64,000 bases of DNA from Kwoniella bestiolae CBS 10118 (Eukaryota > Basidiomycota > Tremellomycetes > Tremellales > Cryptococcaceae), in contig NC_089241.1 of the NCBI RefSeq assembly GCF_000512585.2, positions 5,722,001-5,786,000 on the forward strand, in the 5' to 3' direction. Position 1 is the stretch's first letter, and each line of letters begins with the position of its first letter. The translations under genes were made by a program, and so were the position numbers. Below are positions 22,000 to 33,511 of the stretch, one piece after another. Below the pieces are notes generated by a model. That model was not told where the DNA came from. It searched no databases and worked only from the letters and a program-made list of their open reading frames with translations.

Positions 22000-23637
22000 C
22001 TAATCATCTTCGTCCTGGTAAGATCGTTTCCTGCCTGGACGAAGTGAGTACACGCAAGTTTCTTTCTTTTCCAAAGTCGGTTCCATCTGAAGTAATCTAG
22101 AAGATCGTCGAGACAACGCTTGAGTTGCTTTGTGATGGATATCGACCTCAATCTGGTCGAAGCATGGGATCAGCCTGATCAATCATCAAGGTCGGAGACA
22201 CTCACCCCAGAAGCTCCGCTCATGGTACTATCACTACTTCCTCGACTCACCTCGCTTGTTCTGGGGCTTGAGCATGGCTGGCTCTCGGATTTTGACCAAA
22301 TCTCACCATGGACTGCGTCCCCAAGACTGGGTGGGTAGGCCGAGGACGAAGACGATGCATCGCTAGCCAGCGGAGAAGGATAGAAACGTTGACTAAAGTC
22401 AATACTGGCCTCGTCGCCCTCTGCTTGCGAATGAATCAGCATTTGCTGACACGTCAACGAAGGACCCACCAAATTTCCCTATAAATTCAAGTACTCGTCG
22501 AGGTCGATACTAACCAAATTTTATCAGTAAGTGGACATAGCTTAAACAGGAGATGAATAACACGGGTATGTGTCGTCCACTTACATTGAATACGAAACGA
22601 TGGTATGGCATTCCATTACCTTCAGGTGTAAAATCGTAGAAGACAGGCGGCCACTCTTTCCTCTTGATGCTCTTAGCAGTCCTACAGCCCGAGCGTTAAC
22701 AGCAGCCACACTTCCGTATACCTTTAAGGGGCGATGTATGGTACTAACGTCACGGAAGTGATAAAGCTATTGAGATATTCTATAATTAGCTGACTGGTAT
22801 AGTCCTCCCTCTGGAACAGATCGTGGTATACAAAGGACACCACACACCCTCCATTCTCCATTACCTTGCCTTTCACCCTGGTGAAGACCTCAATCTCTGG
22901 TTGTCTTCTCGACCCCTTCGTAGTCCCCTGGGTGAGAGTGATGACAATGGTGCCAATCCTTTGCAGATCTTCAACGGCAATATCGACCTTGGATGGATCT
23001 GTGGTAGTAGCCTATGGAAGTAGGCACTTATCAACTTCTACCTCCCACTTAAGAGAGGCCGTCGTAACTGCCTCCAAAAGGCAGCTTACCAAAGCATCAA
23101 ACTTCAAAGACGACTCATAAAGCTGACCATCTCGTCTTTCCCACACAGCTTCCCAATCGTATTCCATCCTGTCGGCTCTCCAAATGGAAAATCCAATATC
23201 CTTACCATCAATCTCACAAACAGCCTTGATATCATCTCCAGGAAAGAGGTATTTTGATCTCTTGAGGCGAATCACGAATGGCTATAGTATGTCAACACCG
23301 ATAACTTAGGCTGCCAGTGAAGTATGATTCCGGGAACACGAGGCAATCTTACCTCGGTGGAAGTTTCCAAGAAACAAATCGTGGTGGGAGGTGTTCCTCT
23401 CTGTGCCGGTTTGTACTCTACGCAATGCTCATCTAGTGCCCACATCGAATGTTACCCTCAGAACCTCCGCCGAATATTCTACAGTATAAGAAGAGACCCA
23501 CTCACTCAGGCGCTTTTGAGAGGATTTCTCCTCGATCCAAGCCTAAATAATTGGACAATCTCGATCAACCGATTGTTGCTGAATTCGAAGGAAAGAGCAG
23601 GCTGACTGACCTCAAGAGAACCAGTGGAGGAAAACAT
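22000..23637 (-). CDS. DUF7918-like paralogue 2
   Basis: Starts MFSSTGSLE, then after an intron AWIEEKSSQKRL, the family N-terminal strand, followed by EYKPAQRGTPPTTICFLETSTE. The core follows: PFVIRLKRSKYLFPGDDIKAV and CEIDGKDIGFSIWR (the xVDG strand), then GQLYESSLKFDAL, DIAVEDLQRIGTIVITL (the LGTIxI strand) and VVSFVYHDL. The C-terminal region is Ser/Pro-rich (SDASSSSSAYPPSL) and, after an intron beginning GTGAGTGTC near 22207, ends in a basic-acidic tail RPGRKRSYQDEDD at 22000. Reading through that intron would instead end at VSVSDLDD. No V/I-D-L-T motif. Role unknown; architecture matches the other copies, so family membership is firm. Confidence 0.65.
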
Positions 23638-23978
23638 CGTAGAGCCAATTTCGGAGGGGAAACAACAAGCTGAGTATATTAGCTGATCGTATCTGCAGAA
23701 CGAGAACTCAGTTGAAGGAAGAAGAAACTAAGAAAACCAGAGTGGAATATCGATCAAATTACAGTTGAGAGCAGTAGTCACGTTCGAGTATGGCGTTGGT
23801 CTATCGTATCCTTACTCAATTGAAGCGGTCCAAGCGCATCCCAAAAACGATTGACTGAATTGCTCTTGTTAATTCGCATTCCTATGCACAGCACTTTACG
23901 ATATATGATGTCCACAGTACGACACTCTACAATGCACACTACATACCGTAACTCATAACACTAGAGTGTTTACCTGAG
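23638..23978. other. Spacer between paralogues 2 and 3
   Basis: About 340 bases, promoter of paralogue 2 and 3' end of paralogue 3. No gene seen. Confidence 0.4.
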
Positions 23979-25533
23979 TCATTCCATATCATCTATCCCC
24001 GTAAGATCAACCACATCTTCTTCCTTGGGACGGGTTCCTCGAAGTCTCTTATTCTCAGCATTTGACTTGGCCAAAGTAGCCTTAACACATGGTCGGAGAC
24101 CGTTAGGGAAGGCTCAATTGCTACGTTGCTGGATCAACTCACTTCAAGGTACTGCAGTCGCCTTTTCAATTGGTCCTTGGTCAGATCATCTTCCTCTTGG
24201 ATAACTTCGCTCTCTTGATGAACCGTTTGCTCCTGGTCAATCACTTCATCGGGATCTTCTTCGACCTTTACCATGACTTCTTCAGGAAGTTGATTCGCGG
24301 TATTACGACCTTCCGTCATCATGGTAGTATTGGCAGGTACGAGTGATGTGTCCTTGGCTTGTGGCTCAGGATCGTCTGAAGTGCGATGGAGGTGTCAGTG
24401 CGACTAGGGAGACGATGGAAGGACATACCTTTCAATCCGAGTTTGACCAACTCAGTATGCACTCGGTACTGCAACAACAGGTTGACGGGGGGTCACCTTC
24501 TATGGTAGGAGCTCGGGGCAAACCTCTCACCTTGAAGACGAATTTGTAGAACTTATCCCCTTTCTTCCTTGGGATGAAGTCGTATGAGGGCGCTTCGACA
24601 TCTTCAACGGGCTCTCTCTCGCTTGTCCTATAACCTCAGTATCAGCCGACGAACAAATACCTGACATTCTCTTTTTTCGAAAAGAAGGTACCTACCCAAC
24701 TGTGAAGGCCATTCTGGATGAGGGACCATGATCAGCACATACAACTTCTGTATATTTAAGAGAGTAGACTCACTTCTTTTCCTTCTCGTCCATCGTGCAA
24801 TCCTCAATCTCAGGGGACTGATACAAATCTGTACTAATTTCTCTGTAAATTCCCCGGTGAATCATGACCTCGATAGTCCCGACTCTATTGAAGACTTTGG
24901 TACCAGCTTTGATCTCCTCAGGTTTGTCGGTAGTGGTCTATCCCAGTCCCGTCAGTTGGACCTTCACTTCTGATGGTCACGCAGAGAAAGTACTTACTGC
25001 GGGGAGGAATTTCAATTTCCTACTATAGAGCTGATCGTCTTCCTCCTCATAAATCTCATCAACGATGTTTGATCCGACGTTCCTCATGAGAGCATATTCG
25101 GCGATGAGTTGACCATCAACAAACTATCGGCATTTCCAATCGTTATCAGGATATGGGAGGGATTCCAGCTTTTCAGTAACGATTGCGAAAGGCTAGGAAG
25201 GTTTCGAGGTTAGTCTATATTCACCGTAGGCTTGCCTGAATCTTTTCCTCACACCAGGTATGACCTCGACATAACATTCAGAAGATGGGAACGATCCCTT
25301 CAAATTCCTCGTCTGATACTCGACTGTGTGTGACCAAGGTTGCGTCAGACAGTAGCTAGAGGATGATCGCTTGGAGAGACTTACCTAGCGGATTTTTCCC
25401 TTCTTGAGATTCGATAAAACACTATTCGACGGCGAGATCAGTCGATAACGTCAGCGCAAATGGGTATCGGTCTTGCAAGGAGAGATCCAGCTCAACCCAC
25501 CTCGAAACCGGCTCTGGCACCGTGAGATAGCAT
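23979..25533 (-). CDS. DUF7918-like paralogue 3 with SUMO-binding-like tail
   Basis: Starts MLSHGARAGFE, then exon 2 CFIESQEGKNPL, then VEYQTRNLKG...SSECYVEVIPG. The core strands are followed by the LQYRVHTELVKLGLKG segment (family F-x-YRP..L..xG), and then a long acidic region (VKVEEDPDEVIDQEQTVHQE, EEDDLTKDQLKRRLQYLE). The C-terminus is a short coil, then RPKEEDVVDLTGIDDME and the stop at 23979. VVDLT with following acidic residues fits the SUMO-interaction consensus. About seven introns. Probably nuclear by composition; no enzymatic motif. The intron after the GFE codons is at the same place as in paralogues 7, 9 and 10. Confidence 0.65.
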
Positions 25534-26312
25534 GTTGCAGATCTTCAGTATGGTGTGAGTCTTGTAGATGATATCGATACAAGCTGGGACAAAGAAGAAG
25601 AGGAAGACAAGGAAAGGAAAGTAAAGTCAATCATAGTATGTTGTAGACGATGTAGGGTGGCACTACTTCAGTATATCAACATCTGATGGTACCTTGCTCC
25701 ACCGTGCGCATACGCTATATGTACACTATCGTCAGCGATAATGCACTTCATGCTGTCAGTTCAAGACAACAGACTGCGGATCCCCATGACTTGCAGCCTC
25801 AAAATTCTAGCTCAGCTCTGGTAGACTTCTTGACCTCCAGGTCAGGCGCATTGAGTAAAGGTGCAGTATGTGCTTGTGACATACCCATCAAATAGCCAGA
25901 AGGTATATTCATCCCCATGCGAAGTTCATGTGCTCTGAATGTTTCTTTCATGTGTATATAGAGATGCAATCTGTCCCTGCTCGTCCTATGTATGAGCAAG
26001 TCACCAAAAGTAGGAAGAATGTATCCATGTCGCATAAAGATATGTATCTGATATCAAAGTATCGACAGTATTTAGTCGCTGATCTGGGTGAATCCAAGAA
26101 TATAGTATAAGTCATTTATAGGCAAAAAATTGTGGTTGTGGGTAATTAGGATGTGGACCGATTTATACGAAGAAGGGGGAAAGGGGAAAGCACCATCTTG
26201 ACCTGTACCCATCTTCCTGCGGAACGTTTTAACGGAATTTCCAAGTTTCTGCACAGTAATCTGTGAATATGCTGCGTTTCAAGATCATTCAGATTATACG
26301 TACTTACCGATT
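25534..26312. other. Spacer between paralogue 3 and the fragment
   Basis: About 780 bases of A/T-rich sequence with no supported gene; small frames on both strands lack family motifs. Confidence 0.4.
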
Positions 26313-27006
26313 TCAACCGTTGACAGATCCGTGAGCACTCTCATTGGCAATCTCAACTTCCCTGTATTCTCTCAAATTTCGTACAACACTGCTTAAAGCT
26401 GCCCTTTCCTTTTCGAGCTCCTTTCCTGCGTCTAACCAGCTTTGTTGTATCTTGTCCAAATTCTTTATCCTTTTACCTCATTTCTCAATCACTTCTACAA
26501 TCTTCCCAATGCCCATGCTATCCTCAGCATTCTCTCCGGGAGGGGTCGCTTCTTGTGGTGCTAAGACAGGTACAAAAGGCGCAGCAGGGGCTGCCGAAGC
26601 ATGTGCAGGGAGAATGACAGGAATGGCAGTCGGTTGGGTCTCCTCACCCAAGTCCATACTTATTCCTCTTGATCTCAACCCCATCATAACTTCCGAAGTC
26701 ATAGGATCAACATTATCCCCAAAGGTAACATCGTATGGAGGAGGATCCTCATTGTGGCTTTCTGACGCAGCTCCAAAAGTATACTCGTCGTGGGAGATTG
26801 TTGGAGATGGAGGTTTGGCGGACTCGTTGTAATGGGTAGGTCCATCAGTATCTTGATCGAAGTTTAAATGAGGAGGATCAGGGTTGTCATTGTTGGCGAC
26901 TGGCAGATAACCTAATAGTCAGTCCAAACCTATGGAGAATCACCAGTCTTCAAATACTGTAACATACCTTTCAAGCCTAATTCCACCAGTTGATCGTGTG
27001 TGAGGT
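26313..27006 (-). pseudogene. DUF7918-like fragment (C-terminal part only)
   Basis: Begins at an acceptor-like CTGTAG with LTHDQLVELGLKG, which matches VHTELVKLGLKG of paralogue 3, followed by an intron (GTATGTTAC...CTGCCAG) and one long exon. That exon is acidic and Pro/Ala-rich (DPPPYDVTFGDNVD, ILPAHASAAPAAPF), then a helical stretch (IEKWGKRIKNLDKIQQSWLD, ELEKERAALSSVVRNLREYR) and a stop at 26313. The beta-rich N-terminal two thirds of the family is absent upstream, where about 1.1 kb of unrelated sequence intervenes. It is a truncated copy, unless it has been captured as the tail of another transcript. The exon itself has no stop or frameshift. Confidence 0.5.
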
Positions 27007-28138
27007 ACTACAGTACTCAGATGAATGTGGCACTCGGACACACGGGGCGCTCGGACATGCTTCCTCGTCATGTTTGAGCATGTATTATCACTAGTATCTC
27101 AGGTTACATGCATGCTACATCCGATCCAATTGGTGAGGTTGTCGATCGTACCGTGATATGCATGCAAGCTCAATTTCAGGGGAGAAGAAGGCAAGACGGC
27201 ACCGCCCACCACCATTCCTTCTTGGCGCTCTCAATTTGACCCTGCCCACTTGAATTGTCTTGATCACACACAATTGATGTAAATGATTGGGCTGTGGTAG
27301 CTGTCATTAGAAGAATACCCCCCTGCAAGACATCTCAGCCTCTCATATTGATGAAAGATGATCATGATGTTGCTTCAGGACCGTGTGTACTGCTGCTTCT
27401 TTTTCTAAGAGTTTGGTCTGTCAATATGATCGCTTGTTGTTCCATCTTCACTGCGCCGAACTCAGCTCTGGCTTGTAGTCAGCTTGATTACTATCTTGCC
27501 GCATACTACCAGAAGTTTGATGGCCTTTGTAAATGTTTTGCAATATTCATGACTGAATGAACCAGATAAGTAGACGATTTTCAGAATTCCTGTCAATCAC
27601 AGCCTTCACAGCCCCAGTCTCCCAAGTATCTTGCCTCTTCTTTCCATGAAGTAGGTTTTCATCGATCTCTCTACGTCACCAGGTCTTGGAGCAGGCATTT
27701 TACGACTGGTTTATGCTGTATCTGAAAATGAGGGGCGATTTCAGGGTGATTTTAAGCGATTTTAGGCCCCCATCTCACTCAAACCCGTTTAGAGCTGATC
27801 CAAAGACATGAGATGGTAGCCATGGACTCACCAGTATGCCAACTACCCCTTGGTAGCCGAGCATCAGCCCTGATCTTACATAATATGCTCCAGAAGGCGG
27901 TCAAAATTACAAGGAAGGCACTGTAAGGGGATTGCCATCTATATGTGTGTGTATGCATTGTGAGACTTGAAAGTTGTATAGCTCAATTCTCATCGAGATT
28001 CTGCACACCCTTGATGAGGTTGTAATGCATCACATCAAGGTGAATGCATGACGAAATGGGCAGAAAGGCAGAAAAATGCCATTTTGTCCGAGTCCGGGGT
28101 GTGTCCGAATGGCCCGTGGATTTGAGTACTGTCAGCAT
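27007..28138. other. Orphan 1.1-kb block replacing the 5' half of the fragment
   Basis: No similarity to neighbouring paralogues seen. It contains TGCATGC words near 27111 and 27162, a near-repeated GATTTCAGGGTGATTTTAAGCGATTTTAGG near 27737, and an 89-codon plus frame (27294-27560) without recognisable motifs. It could be an inserted or decayed element; no terminal repeats or target-site duplication could be demonstrated by eye. Confidence 0.3.
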
Positions 28139-29516
28139 TCACAACTTTCTCAGACGATCGTCATTCACCGTGATAATAGTCCAAAACACGCGTTCACTTC
28201 CTTTCCAGCTGTAAGATGTCAATGGGCCTTTGTACGGCTCAAAAACACCGGTGCTACATGGAAGAACAGTCGGCGAGATCAGACCTACAAGCATAGTTGA
28301 CCTGTATCGATAAAAGGAGGAACTCACGCTGCTGCTAAAGCTTGACTGTATGCTTAAAGTCAGTATGATTGGTAATCTTCATTGTGCTGCCATACTCACG
28401 TATCCTCTTCTCTGTTCACTATTGCAGGCTTGGGATCTTTGAATTGATATTTGTTCTCCCCATTGGGTGTGCAGGTGCCTCGATAAATGCGAACTTCAAG
28501 TTTACTTTGGCCGTTCATCTTCTTTGTGCCAGGATGGTCGGTTGCGGGATTCTCTGTACTTGACTGGCAGTCCTATCAGTGTCAATCATTCTTAGAGAAT
28601 AACACACCCAGGCATCACTTACCGTAGGAAAGAATGCAAGCGGAGCTTCACACGGGACACCGTCTATAATCTTGAAGGCGCAGTCATAGATAAATCCAGG
28701 CTCGTCTCTGAGCAGCATTATATTCTTGACAATCTGACCATCCAGAAAAATTGCACATCTGTAGTCATTATTCTTGTATAGTTTGAAAAGGATCGGTGTG
28801 GGATCGACAACAATACCGAAGGGTATCGTCCTCAGAAGCAAAATTTAGGTTCCGTGTGACTCTGGATCGGGAGGAACATAAGGTGCTATGACGTACCCCA
28901 GGTTTGACCTCGATGTAACATTCATGGGTGGGGAGCGAGGACTCTTGAGCCGGCGGAGCTGGATATCTGGCTGGAAGAGCGCCACCAAATGTCAGCGCAT
29001 GGATATCGCCAGTCGGGGTCTGGATCAACTTGGCGGGGACGTACGCAATGGTTTCTCGTGATTGCCTTGGAAGGCATATACCTATCAATCAAGAGGGAAG
29101 ATCAGCAGAGTGGACACGCAAGAAAGGCTTAGGCTAGATAAGGATGGGACCCACCTCGAACCCCTTCAATCGAGCCTGGTGGTGATGTTTATTCTCGGTG
29201 TAAGCGCAATTCTCCTTTCCACTTAAGGACGAAGGCTGATGGTATGGTATCACTCACCAATTTTTGCTTACCTCCCTTCGTCAATATTCCTTTTGATGTC
29301 CAATCCTTCGGACGCTTCTTAGGCCTTGTCCTTCTCTGCTTCTGGGGTTCGGACTGTTGGCTCTCGACGTCTCTATTGGCGAGCTCTTGATTTTTTGCCT
29401 AAGTCAAGTAACACTATTAATAGGTAGACATGACTATGACATGAAAGTCGAACGACTCGATTGTTGAATACGAAAACACTCACTTGTAGCCTTTGGCTCG
29501 TTCTTTGAGGCGGCAT
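28139..29516 (-). CDS. DUF7918-like paralogue 4 with different N-terminus
   Basis: Core family strands are present: THECYIEVKPG, ILFKLYKNNDYRCAIFLDGQ (the xVDG strand), YDCAFKIIDGVPCEAPLAFF, KVNLKFA / EVRIYRG and a last segment SYSWKGSERVFWTIITVNDD. The usual start (MLS...FE|AWIE) is replaced by MPPQRTSQRLQ, then a Gln/Glu and basic exon (ELANRDVESQQSEPQKQ, TRPKKRPKDWTSKG) that looks like a nuclear-localising or nucleic-acid-binding stretch. The frame ends at 28139 (DDRLRKL) soon after the last core strand, with no coiled-coil or V/I-D-L-T tail. Splice sites in the last third are uncertain. It may be a degenerating or N-terminally rearranged copy. Confidence 0.45.
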
Positions 29517-29931
29517 GATCGATGAATGCTGTCTAATCGGAGTTGAAAGATAGGTAGTTGAACGGAGAATGAGTAAGAATAACAGAGAAACAAACATCAT
29601 CCCAACTTTGATATCCCAGTTTTATTATTTTGTTTACGCGTAAACAAGTTGTTTACTTGGAGGTCGTGTTTATTGATGATACCTGCCTCGTATCCCAATC
29701 CATCAATCAATCCATCAGCCCAATCAGCGCAGCATCACTAGATTATTCACCAGATTAACGGGACGCACAACTGAGTTTCAGGCACATGCAATTATTCTAC
29801 CTATAATCGAAACCAGACATATACTGAGTTTTCTCTGCTCTTCATCCAATCACACCTTCACCAACGCCAACAAAGTATGGTCCGCCTTTACCCCACCCTA
29901 CCCCACTTTACCACCCCACTCTCAAGATACC
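29517..29931. other. Spacer between paralogues 4 and 5
   Basis: About 415 bases including a near-palindrome GTTTACGCGTAAACAAGTTGTTTAC at about 29632-29656, just upstream of paralogue 4; GTTTAC-type half sites could be forkhead-like binding sites. No gene. Confidence 0.35.
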
Positions 29932-31603
29932 CTAATCACTATCGTATGTATCAAGTGTAAGATCCACCGAATTTTCTTCAATCTTCTTACCGAGTTTGAG
30001 CTGTCGTATGGTTTGTCGAAGCGCTTGGTTCTCTTCCTATACCGCACACCGTACACAACGTCAGCTGAGCCTATTGTTGATGTCGATGAGTATGAGAATG
30101 AAATGATGTTAGACTTACTCCCAAGACCTTCATTCGCTTGCTGATACTACCTTACCCTTCTTCCTTCACATCCTGCTTGTTTGCTTGGTCACCGTCCTCA
30201 AGCTCAAGAGCGTTCTTCAGCAGTAATTCCTTCACCTTCCTCTTCTTGGATTTCTTCGGGGGATCTTCTCGGGGGATCTTCCGACAGGTCAATGGCATCT
30301 GCAAATTTGGCCTTCGGGATTACTTTTTTCTGGGAAGAGTTGCTGGATTCTGCAGGAGTCGATGGACCATCTGTGCTCAGCTTGCCGCCAATGGCATCTT
30401 CTTCTTCTGGTTCCTCTGCCAAAGTCAGGGGTTAAGTCAGCGGAATGAGCGACACCGAATCGCCTTGATCAGCCGAATAGCTCACCGATCACTCTCTTGA
30501 GCTTCAACTTGACCCTGGACCGATACTGTACCGACCCGCAACATCATTTGTCAGTAATTCTGCTCAGTACCGGGAATCAGAAGCAGAAAGACGTGACTCA
30601 CATCAAAAGTGAATTGGTAGAACACCTCAGATTGAGCGGAGTAGAAGTGAGAATGAGGAGTTGGTCCTGCGTATACCTCCTTGGAATCTGTCAAGCTACA
30701 TGACAGTTATGTTGGTTGATTGATGGACTTCTAGATCTCTTCAACGCTCTTCTTGTGGTATGAGCGAATCTGAGGCACCAGTCTGGCATGTCAGCCTCTG
30801 ATTTGCCGTTACATGGTAATTACCAGGTAGAAAGGAACTCACTTCTTGGCCTTCTCATCCCCTACCTTAGCATTCAGTTCTACCCCCTTACGACGCTGCA
30901 CGTTGGGTGATGGCTTCCATGTACCGGGGGTCAGCTTGATAACGATGGTTGCTAAATCCTTTAGATTGTCCAGGGTTAAGGTGATGTTTTCTTTTTCATC
31001 CGTTGTCAACTATGGGTGAAGTGGTAGCATCAAAGTCAGCGGACGGCATCGGTGCGCGTAAATAACAAGGAGATACTGGTGTCTACTCACGAGAGGAGAG
31101 AACTTTAGGGATGAAGTCAACAATCTATCTCCATCATAGCTATCTACTTCTTGGATTCTGATTGACTGCTTAGTTGCCCTTCATATAGAATGACCGGTGA
31201 TCCTCACTCCGTCGATGAATGTGTGACATCTCCAATCCCCCTTGTAAGCTAGATCCGGAAGCTTCTTGATGCATATCGCATAAGGCTATGTGAACAGTAC
31301 GTTGAGCATTGGGCGTGAATAAGACTGTCCTCCTGAGCTCACTCACCTGATCAATGGTCTCAAGAAAACATTCCGTTCTAGCTGGATCCTGTTCCGAGGA
31401 AGGATAACTGCTGATTTGATGCTCGACTACAATATGTAACAGAGTCATCAGCCAGCGCAATGAGCGACACCTGGTTCTTCTGAGAAACAAAACCCGAGTG
31501 ACGATTGACTAGATGAATCAAAAGAAAGAAAAGAAAAGGGAAGAAGGAAAAGTGATGAGCAGGTGAATTCACATACGCGGTAATGTTCTCGTTCTCGTTT
31601 CAT
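29932..31603 (-). CDS. DUF7918-like paralogue 5 with SUMO-binding-like tail
   Basis: A nine-codon first exon (MKREREHYR) splices to VEHQISSYPSSEQDPARTEC, the family EYQV...C block, so the usual first two exons (MLS..FE|AWIE) are missing. The rest has the family order: PYAICIKKLPDLAYKGDWRC, a VDG-like HTFIDGV strand, LSSLKFSPL, DNLKDLATIVIKL and the FxFxYR-type segment. The C-terminal region is acidic with DAIDLSEDPP, then a coil (EENQALRQTIRQLKLGKK) and the end NSVDLTLDTYDSD. Both DAIDLSED and SVDLTLD look like SUMO-interaction motifs. About eight introns. Role unknown; probably nuclear. Confidence 0.6.
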
Positions 31604-31936
31604 ATTAATTTACCCTGAATGGTCAGTGGTGGTCCGTGCGTTTCAGATCCATCCTACCCGGATAGCTGCCACTTGTTGAATTTTTGCCTTGACTGTTACT
31701 TATCACCAATCTGAACATCTTGTTGCTGACATACTGTATTCACATATACATAAACGACCCGTACGAGAAGATGGGTCTTGCAACAACATATAGATCTATA
31801 TACAATCTCACGAACCATTCAAACACCTAAACGCCCAAAGATCATGAATAACGTCCATCCCCCCTTTTCCCTCCTGTCATAGCTTGCTCATTCTGATCAG
31901 TGACCCTTTCGAGTCAAATGTATCCCACTGAATCGA
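31604..31936. other. Spacer between paralogues 5 and 6
   Basis: About 330 bases, promoter of paralogue 5 and 3' end of paralogue 6. No gene. Confidence 0.4.
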
Positions 31937-33511
31937 TCAATCATCATCATCATCAAAAGTGAGATCCACCACCTCGTCTTGGTCCTTACTCCCATTTCGA
32001 GATCGTTTGAGTTGATCGGCAAGGTGCTTGACTTGTTCCTAAGAGTTTCACGCAAACGTTGTCAGTCAAAGTTTACTTGGTACATAGCCACAAAGGGGCA
32101 ACTCCACTCACTTCCAGATACTTGACACGCTTGGCGTTGAGATCAGGCTTCACATCCTCATCTTCACCTTCGGGAGTTGCGTCGACATCGATAGCGTCCA
32201 ACTTCCTCTTTCGCGCTGGTCGTGGTGCTGGAGTAAGAGATGGTTCGGGTTCGTCTACCGGGCGACGTAATGTCAATTGATGAGTTTCATATAGTGTACG
32301 AGGCTATGGAAATGGACTTACCGATAATCCTCATCTGTACAAGCACAGCTCTCGGTCGATACTATGGTGATTCAGAAAGATTGTGTCAGAGTCAGATGTC
32401 AAAATGATTTATCATCCCACCTGGAGGTACCACTCACTCTGAAGATGAAACGGTGAGTGAATTTCTTGTGACTGTCGGGAACGAAAGTATAATGCATGAC
32501 TTTCGGGATCTCGCAGACAGTGGAGTCCGACCCACTATGTGTTATACCAGTGTTTAGCGCGAGGCTTAACACCGTGAAGATGGCACAGGCTATGCGTTGT
32601 GTATCACTTACGATACCGAGTAGGCGAATCTGTCAGTCAAACGACTAAGAATCAGCATGCGCTTAGAATGAGCTAAGGAGGTATGAGAGAGATGCACTTT
32701 TTCCCTTTCTCGTAGACTGTACCGCTGCTCAATTGAGACGAGCGAGCCTCCTGAACACCCGTTTCCACGAGGGTCCCTTCCTCCAAATCAATTTCAATGG
32801 TTCCAATTTTGCTCATAGTGATCGGATCGATGGTCACAAGCGTAGGATCATCAGTGGTGGGCTAACAAAGGAGGGATCAATGTTCAAGTGTCAGTCAATC
32901 GCACTATTACCCATAGACCTGAGACTTAGGCAGGATGGCTTACTATGGGCGAGAATTGTAATGACGACCTTTTGAAGTCACCTCCATCCCTTTCGTAAAC
33001 CTTGTCCCACACCTGTGAAAGACGGTACCTCAACCAAGCACGGCTCTCTAGAATGTTCCCATCGACATAAGCTTTAGCTTGAAATTGTTTCTTTTCCATG
33101 CTGCCAGAGACTTTGCGAATATTAATAGTGAAGGGCTAAGAAAACAGAACGTTGCCATTCCCTCAGCAACGCCAATTTCATCCATCGAAAATAAAGACTC
33201 ACATCGTCAGTCGTCTCGAGAAAACACTCAGTATAAGATGATTCTCCGTTCTTTGCTTTGTGATGTTGGACTTGATATTCGTCTATACCAAAACGTTGTA
33301 TCAGCCTAAGGTGTTGAGCGCTTTCAGCGGAGAAGAACAGCCCGACGAGGGGCATTGATGATCTTATCGAGATACACACTGAGCGGCTTCTTATCATCTT
33401 TCCCTTCAATCCAAGCCTACGTTGAAACGATCACATCAGCTTTCCTCCTTTTGCCTTACTCAACAGATATCAACGTACCTCTAATCCAGCTGCGGTACCC
33501 TCTGAAAGCAT
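31937..33511 (-). CDS. DUF7918-like paralogue 6 with SUMO-binding-like tail
   Basis: Best-preserved minus-strand copy. Starts MLSEGTAAGLE, intron, AWIEGKDDKKPLS, intron, DEYQVQHHKAKNGESSYTEC and FLETTDD. The core follows: PFTINIRKVSGSMEKK and FQAKAYVDGNILESRAWL, then VWDKVYERDGG and SSLQFSPI, PTTDDPTLVTIDPITMSKIG and TIEIDLEEG. After the FxF strand come a basic cluster (ARKRKLDAIDVDATPEGED), KPDLNAKRVKYLE, a coil (EQVKHLADQLKRSRNG) and the end DEVVDLTFDDDDD. EVVDLT plus five Asp is a textbook-like SUMO-interaction motif. About eight introns of 50-80 nt. The start faces the TB2/DP1 gene across a 930-base spacer. Confidence 0.7.

Noticed and set aside
26344..26832. 162-codon plus-strand frame
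   Set aside because: Antisense to the surviving exon of the truncated DUF7918-like copy, whose opposite strand shows family similarity (LVELGLKG, helical tail).
27294..27560. 89-codon plus-strand frame with hydrophobic, Cys-containing stretch
   Set aside because: Starts at a non-ATG codon, no family pattern, no splice context, inside a block that looks non-coding.
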